From the NCBI GenBank assembly GCA_934621505.1, contig CAKTUU010000037.1, forward strand, positions 1 through 19,929: 19,929 nucleotides of DNA, written 5' to 3'. The notes under the pieces were generated by a model. It saw only the letters and a list, made by a program, of their open reading frames with translations, was not told the origin of the DNA and did no database searches. Origin of the DNA: an uncultured Clostridia bacterium. GTDB taxonomy: Bacteria; Bacillota; Clostridia; Christensenellales; Aristaeellaceae. This document shows, one piece after another, positions 1-7,023 of this stretch (positions are counted from its first letter, which is position 1; each line of letters begins with the position of its first letter). The translations under genes were made by a program, and so were the position numbers.

Positions 1-1
1 C

Positions 2-58
2 CTGGGCATGCAGTCGCCCAACCAGGTGCTGGCAAAATACGACGGGGTCATGTGGTAA
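2..58 (+). CDS. 3' end of an upstream gene (partial)
   Basis: An open frame enters from the left edge and encodes 18 residues, LGMQSPNQVLAKYDGVMW, before a TAA stop at 56-58. The codons are GC-rich like the genes further on, and a perfect hairpin follows 40 bases later, which fits a gene end. Too little remains to identify a family. The alternative is a chance open frame, since only 57 bases are visible. Confidence 0.5.
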   Translation: MGMQSPNQVLAKYDGVMW

Positions 59-98
59 AGCCGGCTGGAGCAGGCGCACCGCGAAATAAAGCGTCCAA

Positions 99-127
99 GG
101 CTGTTCGGCAAACTTTGCCGAACAGCC
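99..127 (+). terminator. Hairpin after the upstream gene, possible terminator
   Basis: A perfect inverted repeat (99-112 with 114-127) gives a GC-containing stem that closes on a very short loop once the innermost A/T pairs are discounted. It lies 40 bases after the stop at 58. The following bases are C-rich and then only moderately T-rich, so it is a weaker intrinsic terminator than those elsewhere in the window. Confidence 0.5.
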
Positions 128-155
128 CCCTCCCATTGTACTTCTTTCTTACCAC

Positions 156-206
156 AGTCAAGGTCAGGTTGTATTTGCTTCGCAAATCTCCACCTTTCCC
201 TTGACT
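156..206. repeat. 51-base nested hairpin in intergenic DNA
   Basis: Three nested inverted segments line up: AGTCAAGG with CCTTGACT (8 pairs), AGGT with ACCT (4 pairs) and ATTTGC with GCAAAT (6 pairs) around a TTC loop, separated by small internal loops. No open frame with a ribosome site covers it. It might be a dispersed intergenic repeat or a structured transcript end; one copy is visible here. Confidence 0.45.
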
Positions 207-279
207 GCTCTTTTCGAACTTGCTGTAACCTATGTTTGACGCTCCTACACTTTATCGAGGGGCCATTTGAAAAAAATCC

Positions 280-308
280 TTGACAAACAGGAACAGGCCT
301 TATATAAT
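280..308 (+). promoter_or_regulatory. Consensus sigma-A promoter of tRNA-Ser
   Basis: A perfect TTGACA (280-285) and a perfect TATAAT (303-308) are separated by 17 bases. The tRNA starts 36 bases after the -10 box, so a short 5' leader is expected. Full consensus boxes are typical of stable RNA genes. Confidence 0.85.
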
Positions 309-344
309 ATGTACTGTTGCAGGTGACTGTAACAAAACGACCAT

Positions 345-435
345 GGAGAGTTGGCTGAGTGGTCGAAGGCGCACGACTGGAAATCGTGTTACGGTGGTAA
401 GCCGTACTAGGGTTCAAATCCCTAACTCTCCGCCA
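345..435 (+). tRNA. tRNA-Ser (anticodon GGA)
   Basis: The acceptor arm GGAGAGT (345-351) pairs with ACTCTCC (425-431), with G432 as discriminator and an encoded CCA at 433-435. The anticodon stem CACGA/TCGTG encloses the loop CTGGAAA with anticodon GGA at 379-381, reading UCC and UCU. A long variable arm (about 387-409), as expected for class II serine tRNAs, and a T loop with GGTTCAAATC are present. A consensus promoter precedes it and an intrinsic terminator follows directly, so it is a single-gene transcription unit. Confidence 0.95.
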
Positions 436-479
436 AAAGTCTACCGCATTTTGATAGAATTGCGGTGGACTTTTTTATT
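436..479 (+). terminator. Intrinsic terminator of tRNA-Ser
   Basis: AAAGTCTACCGCA pairs with TGCGGTGGACTTT around a loop near 450-458, with one T-G wobble, and is followed by a run of T residues to about 479. It begins right after the CCA end of the tRNA. Confidence 0.85.
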
Positions 480-537
480 TTGTACATAGCAGAACTTTAA
501 TAAAATATGGCAAATCATGCTTTGAGGAGGGTAATGT

Positions 538-1014
538 ATGGATATTTCGTTCAATCAGGAGAACCAAAGGTTTAATTACCGAGCGTGTGCAATGATCATC
601 TCGGAAAACAGGATTCTGGCGATGCACGATGAACGTTCCCCCTACTTTTACCTTCCGGGCGGAAGGGTTAAGATGGGCGAAACGGCTGAGCAGGCGGTGG
701 TGCGTGAAATTTGGGAAGAACTTGGCGTGAAGCTGAAGATTGCCCGCCCATTGTGGCTCAATCAGGCGTTTTTCACCGAAGAAGTGGATGGTATTCGTTA
801 TCACGAGCTGTGTATATATTTTTTGATGGATAGCTCAAATACAGATTTATCGGAAAGAGGAAACAGCTTTATTCGTATGGAAGGTAAACATACACATGTA
901 TTCGAATGGTTAGAGTTTGACAGATTGAAGGACGAATACTTCTACCCAATCTTTTTGAAAAATCAGATTTTCAATCTTCCGAAGGAGTTTACCATTCGCA
1001 CAGAATTGGAGTGA
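538..1014 (+). CDS. Nudix (NUDT-like) hydrolase
   Basis: A 158-residue Nudix-family pyrophosphohydrolase, presumably cleaving a nucleoside diphosphate linked to another group in the cytoplasm. The complete Nudix box is at residues 42-64: G42, G47-E48, then R56-E57 and E60-E61-L62-G63, the set that binds the catalytic magnesium. The N-terminal strand (RACAMIISENRILAMHDE) and the PYFYLPGG turn before the box are typical. The start is set by GAGGAGGG seven bases upstream of ATG 538. The gene lies alone between the tRNA terminator and the AraC promoter. Its base composition is more AT-rich than the sugar operon. The family gives no substrate, and motifs outside the box do not either; a housecleaning role is possible. 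Confidence 0.85.
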   Translation: MDISFNQENQRFNYRACAMIISENRILAMHDERSPYFYLPGGRVKMGETAEQAVVREIWEELGVKLKIARPLWLNQAFFTEEVDGIRYHELCIYFLMDSSNTDLSERGNSFIRMEGKHTHVFEWLEFDRLKDEYFYPIFLKNQIFNLPKEFTIRTELE

Positions 1015-1296
1015 CAACTTCCGGCTTGCCTCGGAGTGCCGATGCTGCGCTAAAACAATGCGCTCCCTTAAACAATTTCTATCAAAAATACGGTTCTTTA
1101 CCGGCTATGGAATGCCCAAATCCTTATCACATAAGGGCTTGGACATTTTCTTGTTTTCCTTTACCACCTTCATTTCATTTCAAATGCATGGAACCGCCCG
1201 AGCTGCCATGCCGCCCCCTTGCTTGACAGGCGGCGCGCCGCTACGTTACAATCAATTGAATCTGCTGATATATTTGGAAGGAAGGGGGGATGAAAA
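1015..1296. other. Intergenic region between Nudix gene and AraC gene
   Basis: No convincing gene lies here. Short open frames from 1011 and 1058 lack ribosome sites. The only features I can support are the promoter at 1223-1252, the 12-bp palindrome inside its spacer, and the ribosome site GGAAGGGGGG just before 1297. Confidence 0.5.
1223..1252 (+). promoter_or_regulatory. Promoter of the AraC-family gene with a palindrome in its spacer
   Basis: TTGACA (1223-1228) and TACAAT (1247-1252) are 18 bases apart and lie 45 bases before the AraC start. The spacer contains the perfect 12-bp palindrome GCGGCGCGCCGC at 1230-1241. A palindrome between -35 and -10 is a classical place for a repressor site, but no protein can be assigned to it. 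Confidence 0.6.
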
Positions 1297-2097
1297 ATGA
1301 GCCGGGAGGCAATTTTGCCGGTCAGCTTTATAGAAATGCAGCGCTGCAAGGCGTCCGACCATTTTTTGCCCCACGCTCATGATTTTTATGAGCTGAATTA
1401 TATCACCAGCGGCAGCACCCGTCTGCGCCTGAACGATCTGGTCCTTGCCTGCGAGGTGAATGACTTCGTTCTGGTGCCGCCCAAACAAAAGCACAGCTTT
1501 TTTTATTCCCAGGAGCAAAGCTATGGCAGCAATGAACTGCACTTTGTTTGCGACCGTGGCTTTATGCAGGGCGTTTGCGAGGACCATCAGGTGCTGAAGC
1601 TGCACGATTATGATGGGGCGGTTCAGTTTTTATGCTCGGAGATTTTTCGCTTGCAGCGCAATTATCAGGATGACGACCAGGACCTGTTCAACGCCTATCT
1701 GTATGCCGTGCTGCTGCATATGCGGCGGGGAACCGTGCTGGAGGTGGCCGATAGCAGCGCCCCGGCGGACGACCAGGTTGAACGGGCGGTGCAGTATATT
1801 AATGATAATATTTTGGCAGCCCCTGTTACCGTAAGCAGCGTGGCGGAAGAACTGGGCCTGTCGCCCGCCTATTTCGCCCGGCTGTTTCAGCGGCGTATGG
1901 GTATTGCGCCGGTAAAATACATTATTAAGGTCAAAATGGCTCAGGCAAAACGGATGCTGACGGAGGGCAACTATTCCATTAAGGAAATTGCCGCCGCCCT
2001 GCATTATGAAAATCAGCTGTATTTTTCCCGGCAGTTTACCAGGGATGTGGGCATTCCGCCCCGGCAATACCGCGCGGAGACAAGGTCCAAATCGTGA
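1297..2097 (+). CDS. AraC-family transcriptional regulator (cupin plus HTH)
   Basis: A 266-residue AraC/XylS-type regulator of usual length. Residues about 15-90 form a cupin-like sensor domain with the HAHDFYELNYITSG pattern that usually senses a sugar or related small molecule. The C-terminal 100 residues carry the double helix-turn-helix: first half VSSVAEELGLSPAYFARLFQRRMG, second half SIKEIAAALHYENQLYFSRQFTRDVGIPPRQYR, matching the AraC signature. ATG 1297 is preceded by GGAAGGGGGG at good spacing. The gene has its own promoter and lies 444 bases upstream of the sugar-transport operon in the same direction. It is therefore the likely activator or repressor of that operon; this is inference from position. 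Confidence 0.9.
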   Translation: MSREAILPVSFIEMQRCKASDHFLPHAHDFYELNYITSGSTRLRLNDLVLACEVNDFVLVPPKQKHSFFYSQEQSYGSNELHFVCDRGFMQGVCEDHQVLKLHDYDGAVQFLCSEIFRLQRNYQDDDQDLFNAYLYAVLLHMRRGTVLEVADSSAPADDQVERAVQYINDNILAAPVTVSSVAEELGLSPAYFARLFQRRMGIAPVKYIIKVKMAQAKRMLTEGNYSIKEIAAALHYENQLYFSRQFTRDVGIPPRQYRAETRSKS

Positions 2098-2163
2098 CAA
2101 ACGCCTTTTCTTGGACAGAAAGGGGACAATATATATGTTTTTCACCAGGAAGCGTCCCTTTTG

Positions 2164-2215
2164 GTCTAAAATGTCCGCCGCTTATGCAGATGGATAGACG
2201 GCGGATATTTTGGAC
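2164..2215. terminator. Long hairpin after AraC gene; terminator or leader structure
   Basis: The arms 2164-2180 and 2199-2215 form a 17-pair stem with only two G-T wobbles and an 18-base loop. It begins 66 bases after the AraC stop. No clear T run follows on either strand, so it is a poor classical terminator; it could instead be a transcript-end stabiliser or a protein site. Confidence 0.4.
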
Positions 2216-2236
2216 TTATCAGCGAATCGGCATTTT

Positions 2237-2259
2237 CCAAATTTTGCAAACCAATTTGG
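2237..2259. promoter_or_regulatory. Possible regulator-binding repeat upstream of sugar operon promoter
   Basis: CCAAATT (2237-2243) and AATTTGG (2253-2259) form a 7-bp inverted repeat with a 9-base spacer. The same stretch can be read as two loosely similar direct repeats, CCAAATTTTGCAAA and CCAATTTGGTAAAA, side by side; AraC proteins usually bind direct repeats. It ends about 77 bases before the -35 box. Assignment to the AraC protein is a guess from position. Confidence 0.25.
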
Positions 2260-2335
2260 TAAAAAAAGGCAAAAGCACAGGAATCAAGCCTTTTTTGTGT
2301 GTTAAAAAAGTGTATATTTTTATCAAAATAATGCA

Positions 2336-2364
2336 TTGTAATCAAAGCAAGAATCATCTAGAAT
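2336..2364 (+). promoter_or_regulatory. Promoter of the sugar operon
   Basis: TTGTAA (2336-2341) and TAGAAT (2359-2364) are separated by 17 bases. It is the best match in the AT-rich region before the binding-protein gene. The imperfect -35 box fits a promoter that needs an activator such as the upstream AraC protein. Confidence 0.5.
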
Positions 2365-2541
2365 AAGGTCACAGCTAAGGCTTACAGCTTGTTGACCGAA
2401 TCCTTCCAGAAATGGCGGGAGGTCTATTTTATGGATTTTTTGCACATACGACAAAAGTCTGTGGAATGGACAAAGGAATACGGCTTGCGGCAAAAGCTAG
2501 CATTGTCTCTCAAATCAAAGAACCAAGGAGGAAAACGATTC

Positions 2542-3474
2542 ATGAAAAAGTTCCTGTCCGTGCTGCTGCTGGCGGTTATGCTGCTCAGCGTATGCGCCAT
2601 TCCCGCCACTGCCGAGGAAAAGAAGCCCGTTACCTTCGGCTTCACCGTAACCACCAACAACAACCCCTTCTTCGCTGAGATTGAAGCGGCTGTGCGCGAG
2701 GTTGTGGAAGCCAATGGCGATGTGCTGATCACCTCCGACCCCCAGAGCGATCTGCAGACCCAGATTTCCCAGTGCGAGGATATGATCGCTCAGGGCATCG
2801 ACTGCCTGCTGCTGTGCCCCATCGATTCCGCCGCCATTAAGCCTGTTCTGACCCTGTGCAAGGAAAAGAACATTCCCGTCATCAACTTTGATACCGACGT
2901 TGTGGACGTGGACCTGGTCAACGCGCTGATCGCTACCGATAACTACAGCGCCGGCGTTGCCGTTGGCAAGGACATGCTGGAAAAACTGCCTGCCGGCAGC
3001 AAAATCGCCATCCTGGACATCCCCTCCAACGTGGCCTCTGACGCCCGCATCAACGGCATGCTGGACACCCTGGGCGATCATGTGGTGGTTGTGGACCGTC
3101 TGAACGGTAAGGGCGACACCGGCGTGGCGCTGCCCATCGCCGAGGACCTGATCATCGCCAACCCCGATCTGGCCGCCTTCTTTGGCATGAACGATCCCAT
3201 GGCTATCGGCTGCGTGCAGGCTGTGGCTTCCCAGGGCAAGAAGGGCGAAATCCTGGTTTGGGGCGTTGACGGTTCTCCCGAGGCCAAGCAGTGCGTTGCT
3301 GAAGGCACCATGGAAGGCACCGGCGCTCAGTCCCCCGCCACTATCGGCAAGGTGACCATTGAAACCGCTTACAAAGTACTGGCTGGCGAAACCTTTGATG
3401 AGAAGATCTACATTGAGTCCTTCATCATCAACGGCGACAACATCGGCGAATACAGCCTGGAAGGCTGGCAGTAA
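2542..3474 (+). CDS. Sugar ABC transporter substrate-binding protein (RbsB-like)
   Basis: A 310-residue binding protein of the periplasmic-binding-protein type I (peripl_BP_4, ribose/galactose) group. It captures a monosaccharide-like ligand outside the membrane and delivers it to the permease. Residues 1-24 are a signal peptide (MKKFLSVLLLAVMLLS..., ending ATA before EEKK). The mature protein starts with the typical VTFGFTVTTNNNPFFAEIEAAV strand-helix, then LLLCPIDSAAIKPV, PVINFDTDV and DAFFGMNDPMAIG-like hinge segments. The start at 2542 has AAGGAGG at correct spacing; an upstream in-frame ATG at 2389 is rejected. First gene of the operon; a hairpin separates it from the ATPase gene, which often allows higher expression. 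Odd point: no lipobox, although Bacillota binding proteins are usually lipid-anchored. The exact ligand is not deducible. Confidence 0.92.
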   Translation: MKKFLSVLLLAVMLLSVCAIPATAEEKKPVTFGFTVTTNNNPFFAEIEAAVREVVEANGDVLITSDPQSDLQTQISQCEDMIAQGIDCLLLCPIDSAAIKPVLTLCKEKNIPVINFDTDVVDVDLVNALIATDNYSAGVAVGKDMLEKLPAGSKIAILDIPSNVASDARINGMLDTLGDHVVVVDRLNGKGDTGVALPIAEDLIIANPDLAAFFGMNDPMAIGCVQAVASQGKKGEILVWGVDGSPEAKQCVAEGTMEGTGAQSPATIGKVTIETAYKVLAGETFDEKIYIESFIINGDNIGEYSLEGWQ

Positions 3475-3487
3475 CCTTTGAACCACT

Positions 3488-3550
3488 GCTGCCTGCGCTG
3501 CAAAGGGGCGGCGCAGGCAGCCTTTCCATTTTAGCCGCTTTTTCAGCGGC
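3488..3550 (+). promoter_or_regulatory. Two intergenic hairpins between binding-protein and ATPase genes
   Basis: The first hairpin pairs GCTGCCTGCGC (3488-3498) with GCGCAGGCAGC (3511-3521), 11 perfect pairs. The second pairs GCCGCT (3534-3539) with AGCGGC (3545-3550). There is no long T run after the first, so it probably acts as a 3' stabiliser or partial attenuator, raising the amount of binding protein relative to the rest of the operon. That role is inference from similar transporter operons. Confidence 0.6.
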
Positions 3551-3570
3551 CTGCGAGAGTGAGGATCCCT

Positions 3571-5076
3571 ATGTCAGAGCATCCATTGTTGGTTATGCGC
3601 GGCATCTGCAAATCGTTTCCCGGGGTAAAGGCTCTGGATGATTTGAACTTTGACCTGCGCAGCGGAGAGGTGCATGGAATCCTGGGCGAAAACGGCGCTG
3701 GTAAATCCACGCTGATTAAGGTGCTCGGGGGTATTTACCGCCCGGAGGCGGGCGAAATCCTGATTAACGGCGAAAAAGCCCATATTCATAACGTCATGTC
3801 CGCCAAGGCATATGGCATTTCCATCATCCATCAGGAGCTGATGCTGGTGCCCCATATGACCGTGGCCGAAAACGTATACCTGACCCGCGAGCCCAAAACC
3901 CGTTCGGGCCGCATTGATAAAGCCAAGATGAACGCGGATACCCAGGCCATTTTGGACGGACTGGGCACGCCCATTCAGGCCACTACAATGGTAAGCCGCC
4001 TGAGCATTGCCCAACAGCAGCAGGTGGAAATTGCCAAGGCCTTATCCATGAATGCGAAAATTCTGGTCATGGACGAACCCACCTCCTCCCTGACGGAGGC
4101 CGAGGTAGAGATTCTGTTCGGGATCATGAACCGGCTGCGCCGGCAGGGCGTGGGTATGATTTATATTTCCCACCGCATGGCGGAGCTATATACCATTACC
4201 GACCGTATTACCGTCATCCGGGACGGCAGATTTATCGGCACCTGCGATACCCAGACCACCGACGCCGACACCCTGATTTCCATGATGGTAGGTTCCAAGC
4301 TGGAATCCTACTACACCTTTACCAGGCGGCAGTTTGGCGATGTGGCGCTGGATGTGCGCCATGTGTGCCGCAAGGGCGTTTTGAACGATGTCAGCTTCCA
4401 GGTGCGCCAGGGCGAGGTGCTGGGCTTTGGCGGCATCGTGGGTGCGGGCCGTTCGGAGCTGATGCGCTCCATTTTGGGCATCGACCCGATGGATTCCGGC
4501 GAGGTTTATGTGTGCGGCCAGAAGATGGAAAAGCCGTCGCCCCGCGCCGCCCAGTCCATGGGCCTGGTAATGGTGCCGGAAAACCGCAAAATCGAGGGCC
4601 TGGTGCTGAATAACTCGGTAGAGTTTAACGCTACCCTGGCGGTCCTGAACGATTTTATTTCCGCCAGGGGCCTGTCCCGCAAAAAGAGCAGGGACATTGT
4701 GAACCGGTATGTGGATATGCTGTCCATCAAAACCTCGTCCCTGGACAAACTGGTGTGCCAGCTGTCCGGCGGCAACCAGCAAAAGGTGGTAATTGCCAAA
4801 TGGCTGGCCGCCAGCCCCAAGGTGCTGATCCTGGACGAACCCACAAGAGGCATTGACGTGGGCGCGAAAGCGGATATCTACAAGATCATCGATATGCTGG
4901 CCCAGCAGGGCATCGCCATTGTAATCATCTCGTCGGAATTAAACGAGATCATGAATATCTGCGACCACATCGCGGTCATGTTCGGCGGAAAAATCAACAA
5001 GGTATTGGAAAAGGATGAGGCCACCCAGGAGCTCATCCTGAAATACGCGACAGGGGGCGGGGAAAACCATGCATAA
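3571..5076 (+). CDS. Sugar ABC transporter ATP-binding protein, two ABC domains (RbsA/MglA-like)
   Basis: A 501-residue cytoplasmic ATPase that powers monosaccharide import. The first nucleotide-binding domain has Walker A GENGAGKST, the RbsA-type signature LSIAQQQQVEIAKALS and Walker B ILVMDEPTSSLTEAE. The second has the degenerate Walker A GIVGAGRSELMRS, signature LSGGNQQKVVIAKWLA and Walker B VLILDEPTRGIDVG. This tandem layout and length are typical of CUT2-class carbohydrate importers. ATG 3571 is preferred because GTGAGG lies six bases upstream; a GTG at 3559 would add four residues but sits inside that ribosome site. Its last codons overlap the permease start by eight bases, indicating translational coupling. 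Confidence 0.95.
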   Translation: MSEHPLLVMRGICKSFPGVKALDDLNFDLRSGEVHGILGENGAGKSTLIKVLGGIYRPEAGEILINGEKAHIHNVMSAKAYGISIIHQELMLVPHMTVAENVYLTREPKTRSGRIDKAKMNADTQAILDGLGTPIQATTMVSRLSIAQQQQVEIAKALSMNAKILVMDEPTSSLTEAEVEILFGIMNRLRRQGVGMIYISHRMAELYTITDRITVIRDGRFIGTCDTQTTDADTLISMMVGSKLESYYTFTRRQFGDVALDVRHVCRKGVLNDVSFQVRQGEVLGFGGIVGAGRSELMRSILGIDPMDSGEVYVCGQKMEKPSPRAAQSMGLVMVPENRKIEGLVLNNSVEFNATLAVLNDFISARGLSRKKSRDIVNRYVDMLSIKTSSLDKLVCQLSGGNQQKVVIAKWLAASPKVLILDEPTRGIDVGAKADIYKIIDMLAQQGIAIVIISSELNEIMNICDHIAVMFGGKINKVLEKDEATQELILKYATGGGENHA

Positions 5077-6073
5077 CCAACCGAAAAAACAAACTTTTCT
5101 GGAAAAAACAGAGCGGATTCCCGTGGTGCGCAACGTGGTCAGCTATACCCACCGCAATATGGGTATTCTGATCGGCCTGGCTGTGCTGTGCGTATTCCTG
5201 AGCGTAGCCACCAAGACCTTTGCCACCAGCAGCAACATCATCAACATCCTGCGGCAGATTACCACCAACGTCTGCCTGACCATCGGCATTATGATGGCCA
5301 TTCTGCTGGGCGGCATCGACCTGACCGGCGGTGCCATCATCGCCCTGTCCGGCTGCGTTGCGGCCAAATCCATTATGGATTTTGGCCAGCCTGTGGCGGT
5401 GGCCGTGCTGCTGGGCTGCGGCGTGGGCCTGTTCTTTGGCCTGTGCAACGGCCTGATTATCGCTTACACCGATATGCCGCCGTTTATTGTAACCCTGGCC
5501 ATGCAAAACATTTGCCGCGGTGCGGCGTACCTGTATGCCAACGGCAACCCCATCCGTGTGTCCAACGACGCGTTTGAAAGCATCCGCATGGGCTACCTGT
5601 TCGGCATTCCCTACCCGGTGTTTTACTCCATCATTTTGCTGTTTATTACCTTCTGGATTTTAACCCAGACCAGGATAGGCCGCGAGATTTACGCCGTTGG
5701 CGGCAACCGGGAGGCCGCGCGGTTTACGGGTATTAACATTCACAAGGTACAAATCTTTGTTTACGCGTTCAGCGGCCTGCTGGCGGCATTTGCCGGTATT
5801 GTGCTGGCCAGCGGCATGGCCTCCGGTCAGCCCGCCGTGGGCGTGGGCTACGAAACGGACGCGGTGGCCGCCGCGGTTTTGGGCGGCACCAGCATGTCCG
5901 GCGGCGTGGGTACCCCCGGCGGCATGATTTTGGGCATTCTGGTCATCGGCGTGCTGAACAACGGCCTGAACCTGCTGCATGTAAACTCCTTCTGGCAGTA
6001 TGTGGCCCGCGGCGTGGTCATTCTGCTGGCTGTGTATGTGGACCTGCTGCGCAAGCGCAAGGCGCATCGCTAA
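5069..6073 (+). CDS. Sugar ABC transporter permease (RbsC-like)
   Basis: A 334-residue integral membrane protein of the CUT2 (BPD_transp_2) permease family, forming the channel for the imported sugar. About eight to ten hydrophobic segments are visible, beginning with MGILIGLAVLCVFLSVATKTF. The family-typical stretches LGGIDLTGGAIIALSGC, TRIGREIYAVGGNREAARFTGI (cytoplasmic coupling loop) and AAVLGGTSMSGGVGTPGGMILGIL are all present and in order. It overlaps the ATPase gene by eight bases and is followed after 15 bases by the PfkB-type kinase. Length and motifs are complete, so it should be functional. Confidence 0.95.
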   Translation: MHNQPKKQTFLEKTERIPVVRNVVSYTHRNMGILIGLAVLCVFLSVATKTFATSSNIINILRQITTNVCLTIGIMMAILLGGIDLTGGAIIALSGCVAAKSIMDFGQPVAVAVLLGCGVGLFFGLCNGLIIAYTDMPPFIVTLAMQNICRGAAYLYANGNPIRVSNDAFESIRMGYLFGIPYPVFYSIILLFITFWILTQTRIGREIYAVGGNREAARFTGINIHKVQIFVYAFSGLLAAFAGIVLASGMASGQPAVGVGYETDAVAAAVLGGTSMSGGVGTPGGMILGILVIGVLNNGLNLLHVNSFWQYVARGVVILLAVYVDLLRKRKAHR

Positions 6074-6088
6074 GGAGGGAACGGCGGC

Positions 6089-7015
6089 ATGATTGATACC
6101 GTCACCTTTGCCCCGGCGCTGGATTACGCGCTGTGGCTGCCTCATATTCAGCCGGGAGCCACCAACCGCGCCGAACAGACCCGTCTGACAGTGGGCGGAA
6201 AGGGCGTGAATGTGTCCATTCTGCTGACCCGTCTGGGCGTTCCTACCCGCTGCCTGGGCTTTGCTGCGGGCTTTGTGGGACAGGAAATCGTCCGCAGACT
6301 GGATCAGGACGGCATTTGCCAGGAGCTGCTGATGCTTCCGGAGGGCGTGTCCCGCATCAATGTAAAGCTGAAAAGCGATACGGAAACCGAGATAAACGCC
6401 AATGGCCCGGCGATTTCGCCGGAGGCCATGGAACGGCTGATGAAGCAGCTTTCCCGCCTGGGCAGCGAGGATACGCTGGTGCTGTCCGGAAAGCCGCCTG
6501 CGGAATGCGGCGACGATTTGTACCGCCGCATCATGGAGCGGCTTGCGCCCGCGGGCGTGCGGGTGGTGGTGGACGCGGCGGGGGACCTTTTGCGAAATGT
6601 GCTGCCCATGAAGCCCTGGCTGATTAAGCCCAACCGGGACGAATTGGAAAAGCTGGCGGGCCGTCCGCTGCCCACCCAGCGGGAACTGATTCAGGAAGGC
6701 CAGGCCCTGCGCCGGATGGGCGCTCAGCAGGTGCTGATATCGCTGGGAGGCGACGGCGCGATACTGGTGTGCGGCGACGGCGTTTTCACCTGCGGCACGC
6801 CCCAGGGCACGCTGCGCAATTCCACCGGAGCGGGCGATTCCATGGTGGCCGGCTTTCTGGCGGCCAGGCAGCAGGGCTTGTCGCCGGCTCAGTCTCTGCG
6901 GTTTGCCGTGGCTGCCGGCAGCGCCAGCGCCTTTGCCTGGGATTTGGCCACTGCCGGGGAAATCGCCGACCTGCTGCCGTCTGTTCCTGCCGTTAAAGAA
7001 ATTGAAACAAGGTAG
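6089..7015 (+). CDS. PfkB-family sugar(-phosphate) kinase, FruK/LacC-like
   Basis: A 308-residue ribokinase/PfkB-fold kinase most like the 1-phosphofructokinase/tagatose-6-phosphate kinase branch, transferring the ATP gamma phosphate to a sugar or sugar phosphate in the cytoplasm. The substrate-side motif GGKGVNVSILLTRLG is near residues 37-51. The C-terminal STGAGDSMVAGFL carries the anion hole and catalytic Asp. IKPNRDELEKLAGR and the terminal SASAFAWDLATAGEI match FruK-type proteins. AAGGAGGG precedes ATG 6089. In this operon it may act on a ketose phosphate before or after the transketolase step. No aldolase is encoded with it, so a classical fructose-1-phosphate or tagatose route would need one from elsewhere. 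Confidence 0.88.
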   Translation: MIDTVTFAPALDYALWLPHIQPGATNRAEQTRLTVGGKGVNVSILLTRLGVPTRCLGFAAGFVGQEIVRRLDQDGICQELLMLPEGVSRINVKLKSDTETEINANGPAISPEAMERLMKQLSRLGSEDTLVLSGKPPAECGDDLYRRIMERLAPAGVRVVVDAAGDLLRNVLPMKPWLIKPNRDELEKLAGRPLPTQRELIQEGQALRRMGAQQVLISLGGDGAILVCGDGVFTCGTPQGTLRNSTGAGDSMVAGFLAARQQGLSPAQSLRFAVAAGSASAFAWDLATAGEIADLLPSVPAVKEIETR

Positions 7016-7023
7016 TGATTTGA

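Larger units (their letters stand above)
2098..2541. other. Regulatory intergenic region before the sugar operon
   Basis: This 444-base gap has no supported gene. It holds a long hairpin (2164-2215), an AT-rich inverted repeat (2237-2259), the A/T-tract pair AAAAAAGGC/GCCTTTTTT around 2262-2296, a promoter (2336-2364) and about 177 bases of untranslated leader before ATG 2542. An open frame from 2389 continues into the binding-protein gene but has no ribosome site and would bury the signal peptide. Confidence 0.5.

Noticed and set aside
1058..1300. Possible 80-residue protein upstream of the AraC gene
   Set aside because: No ribosome site, atypical composition, and it runs through the AraC promoter and ribosome site.
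2389..2541. In-frame N-terminal extension of the sugar-binding protein from ATG 2389
   Set aside because: No ribosome site at 2389, while AAGGAGG precedes ATG 2542, and the extension would place the signal peptide 51 residues inside the protein.
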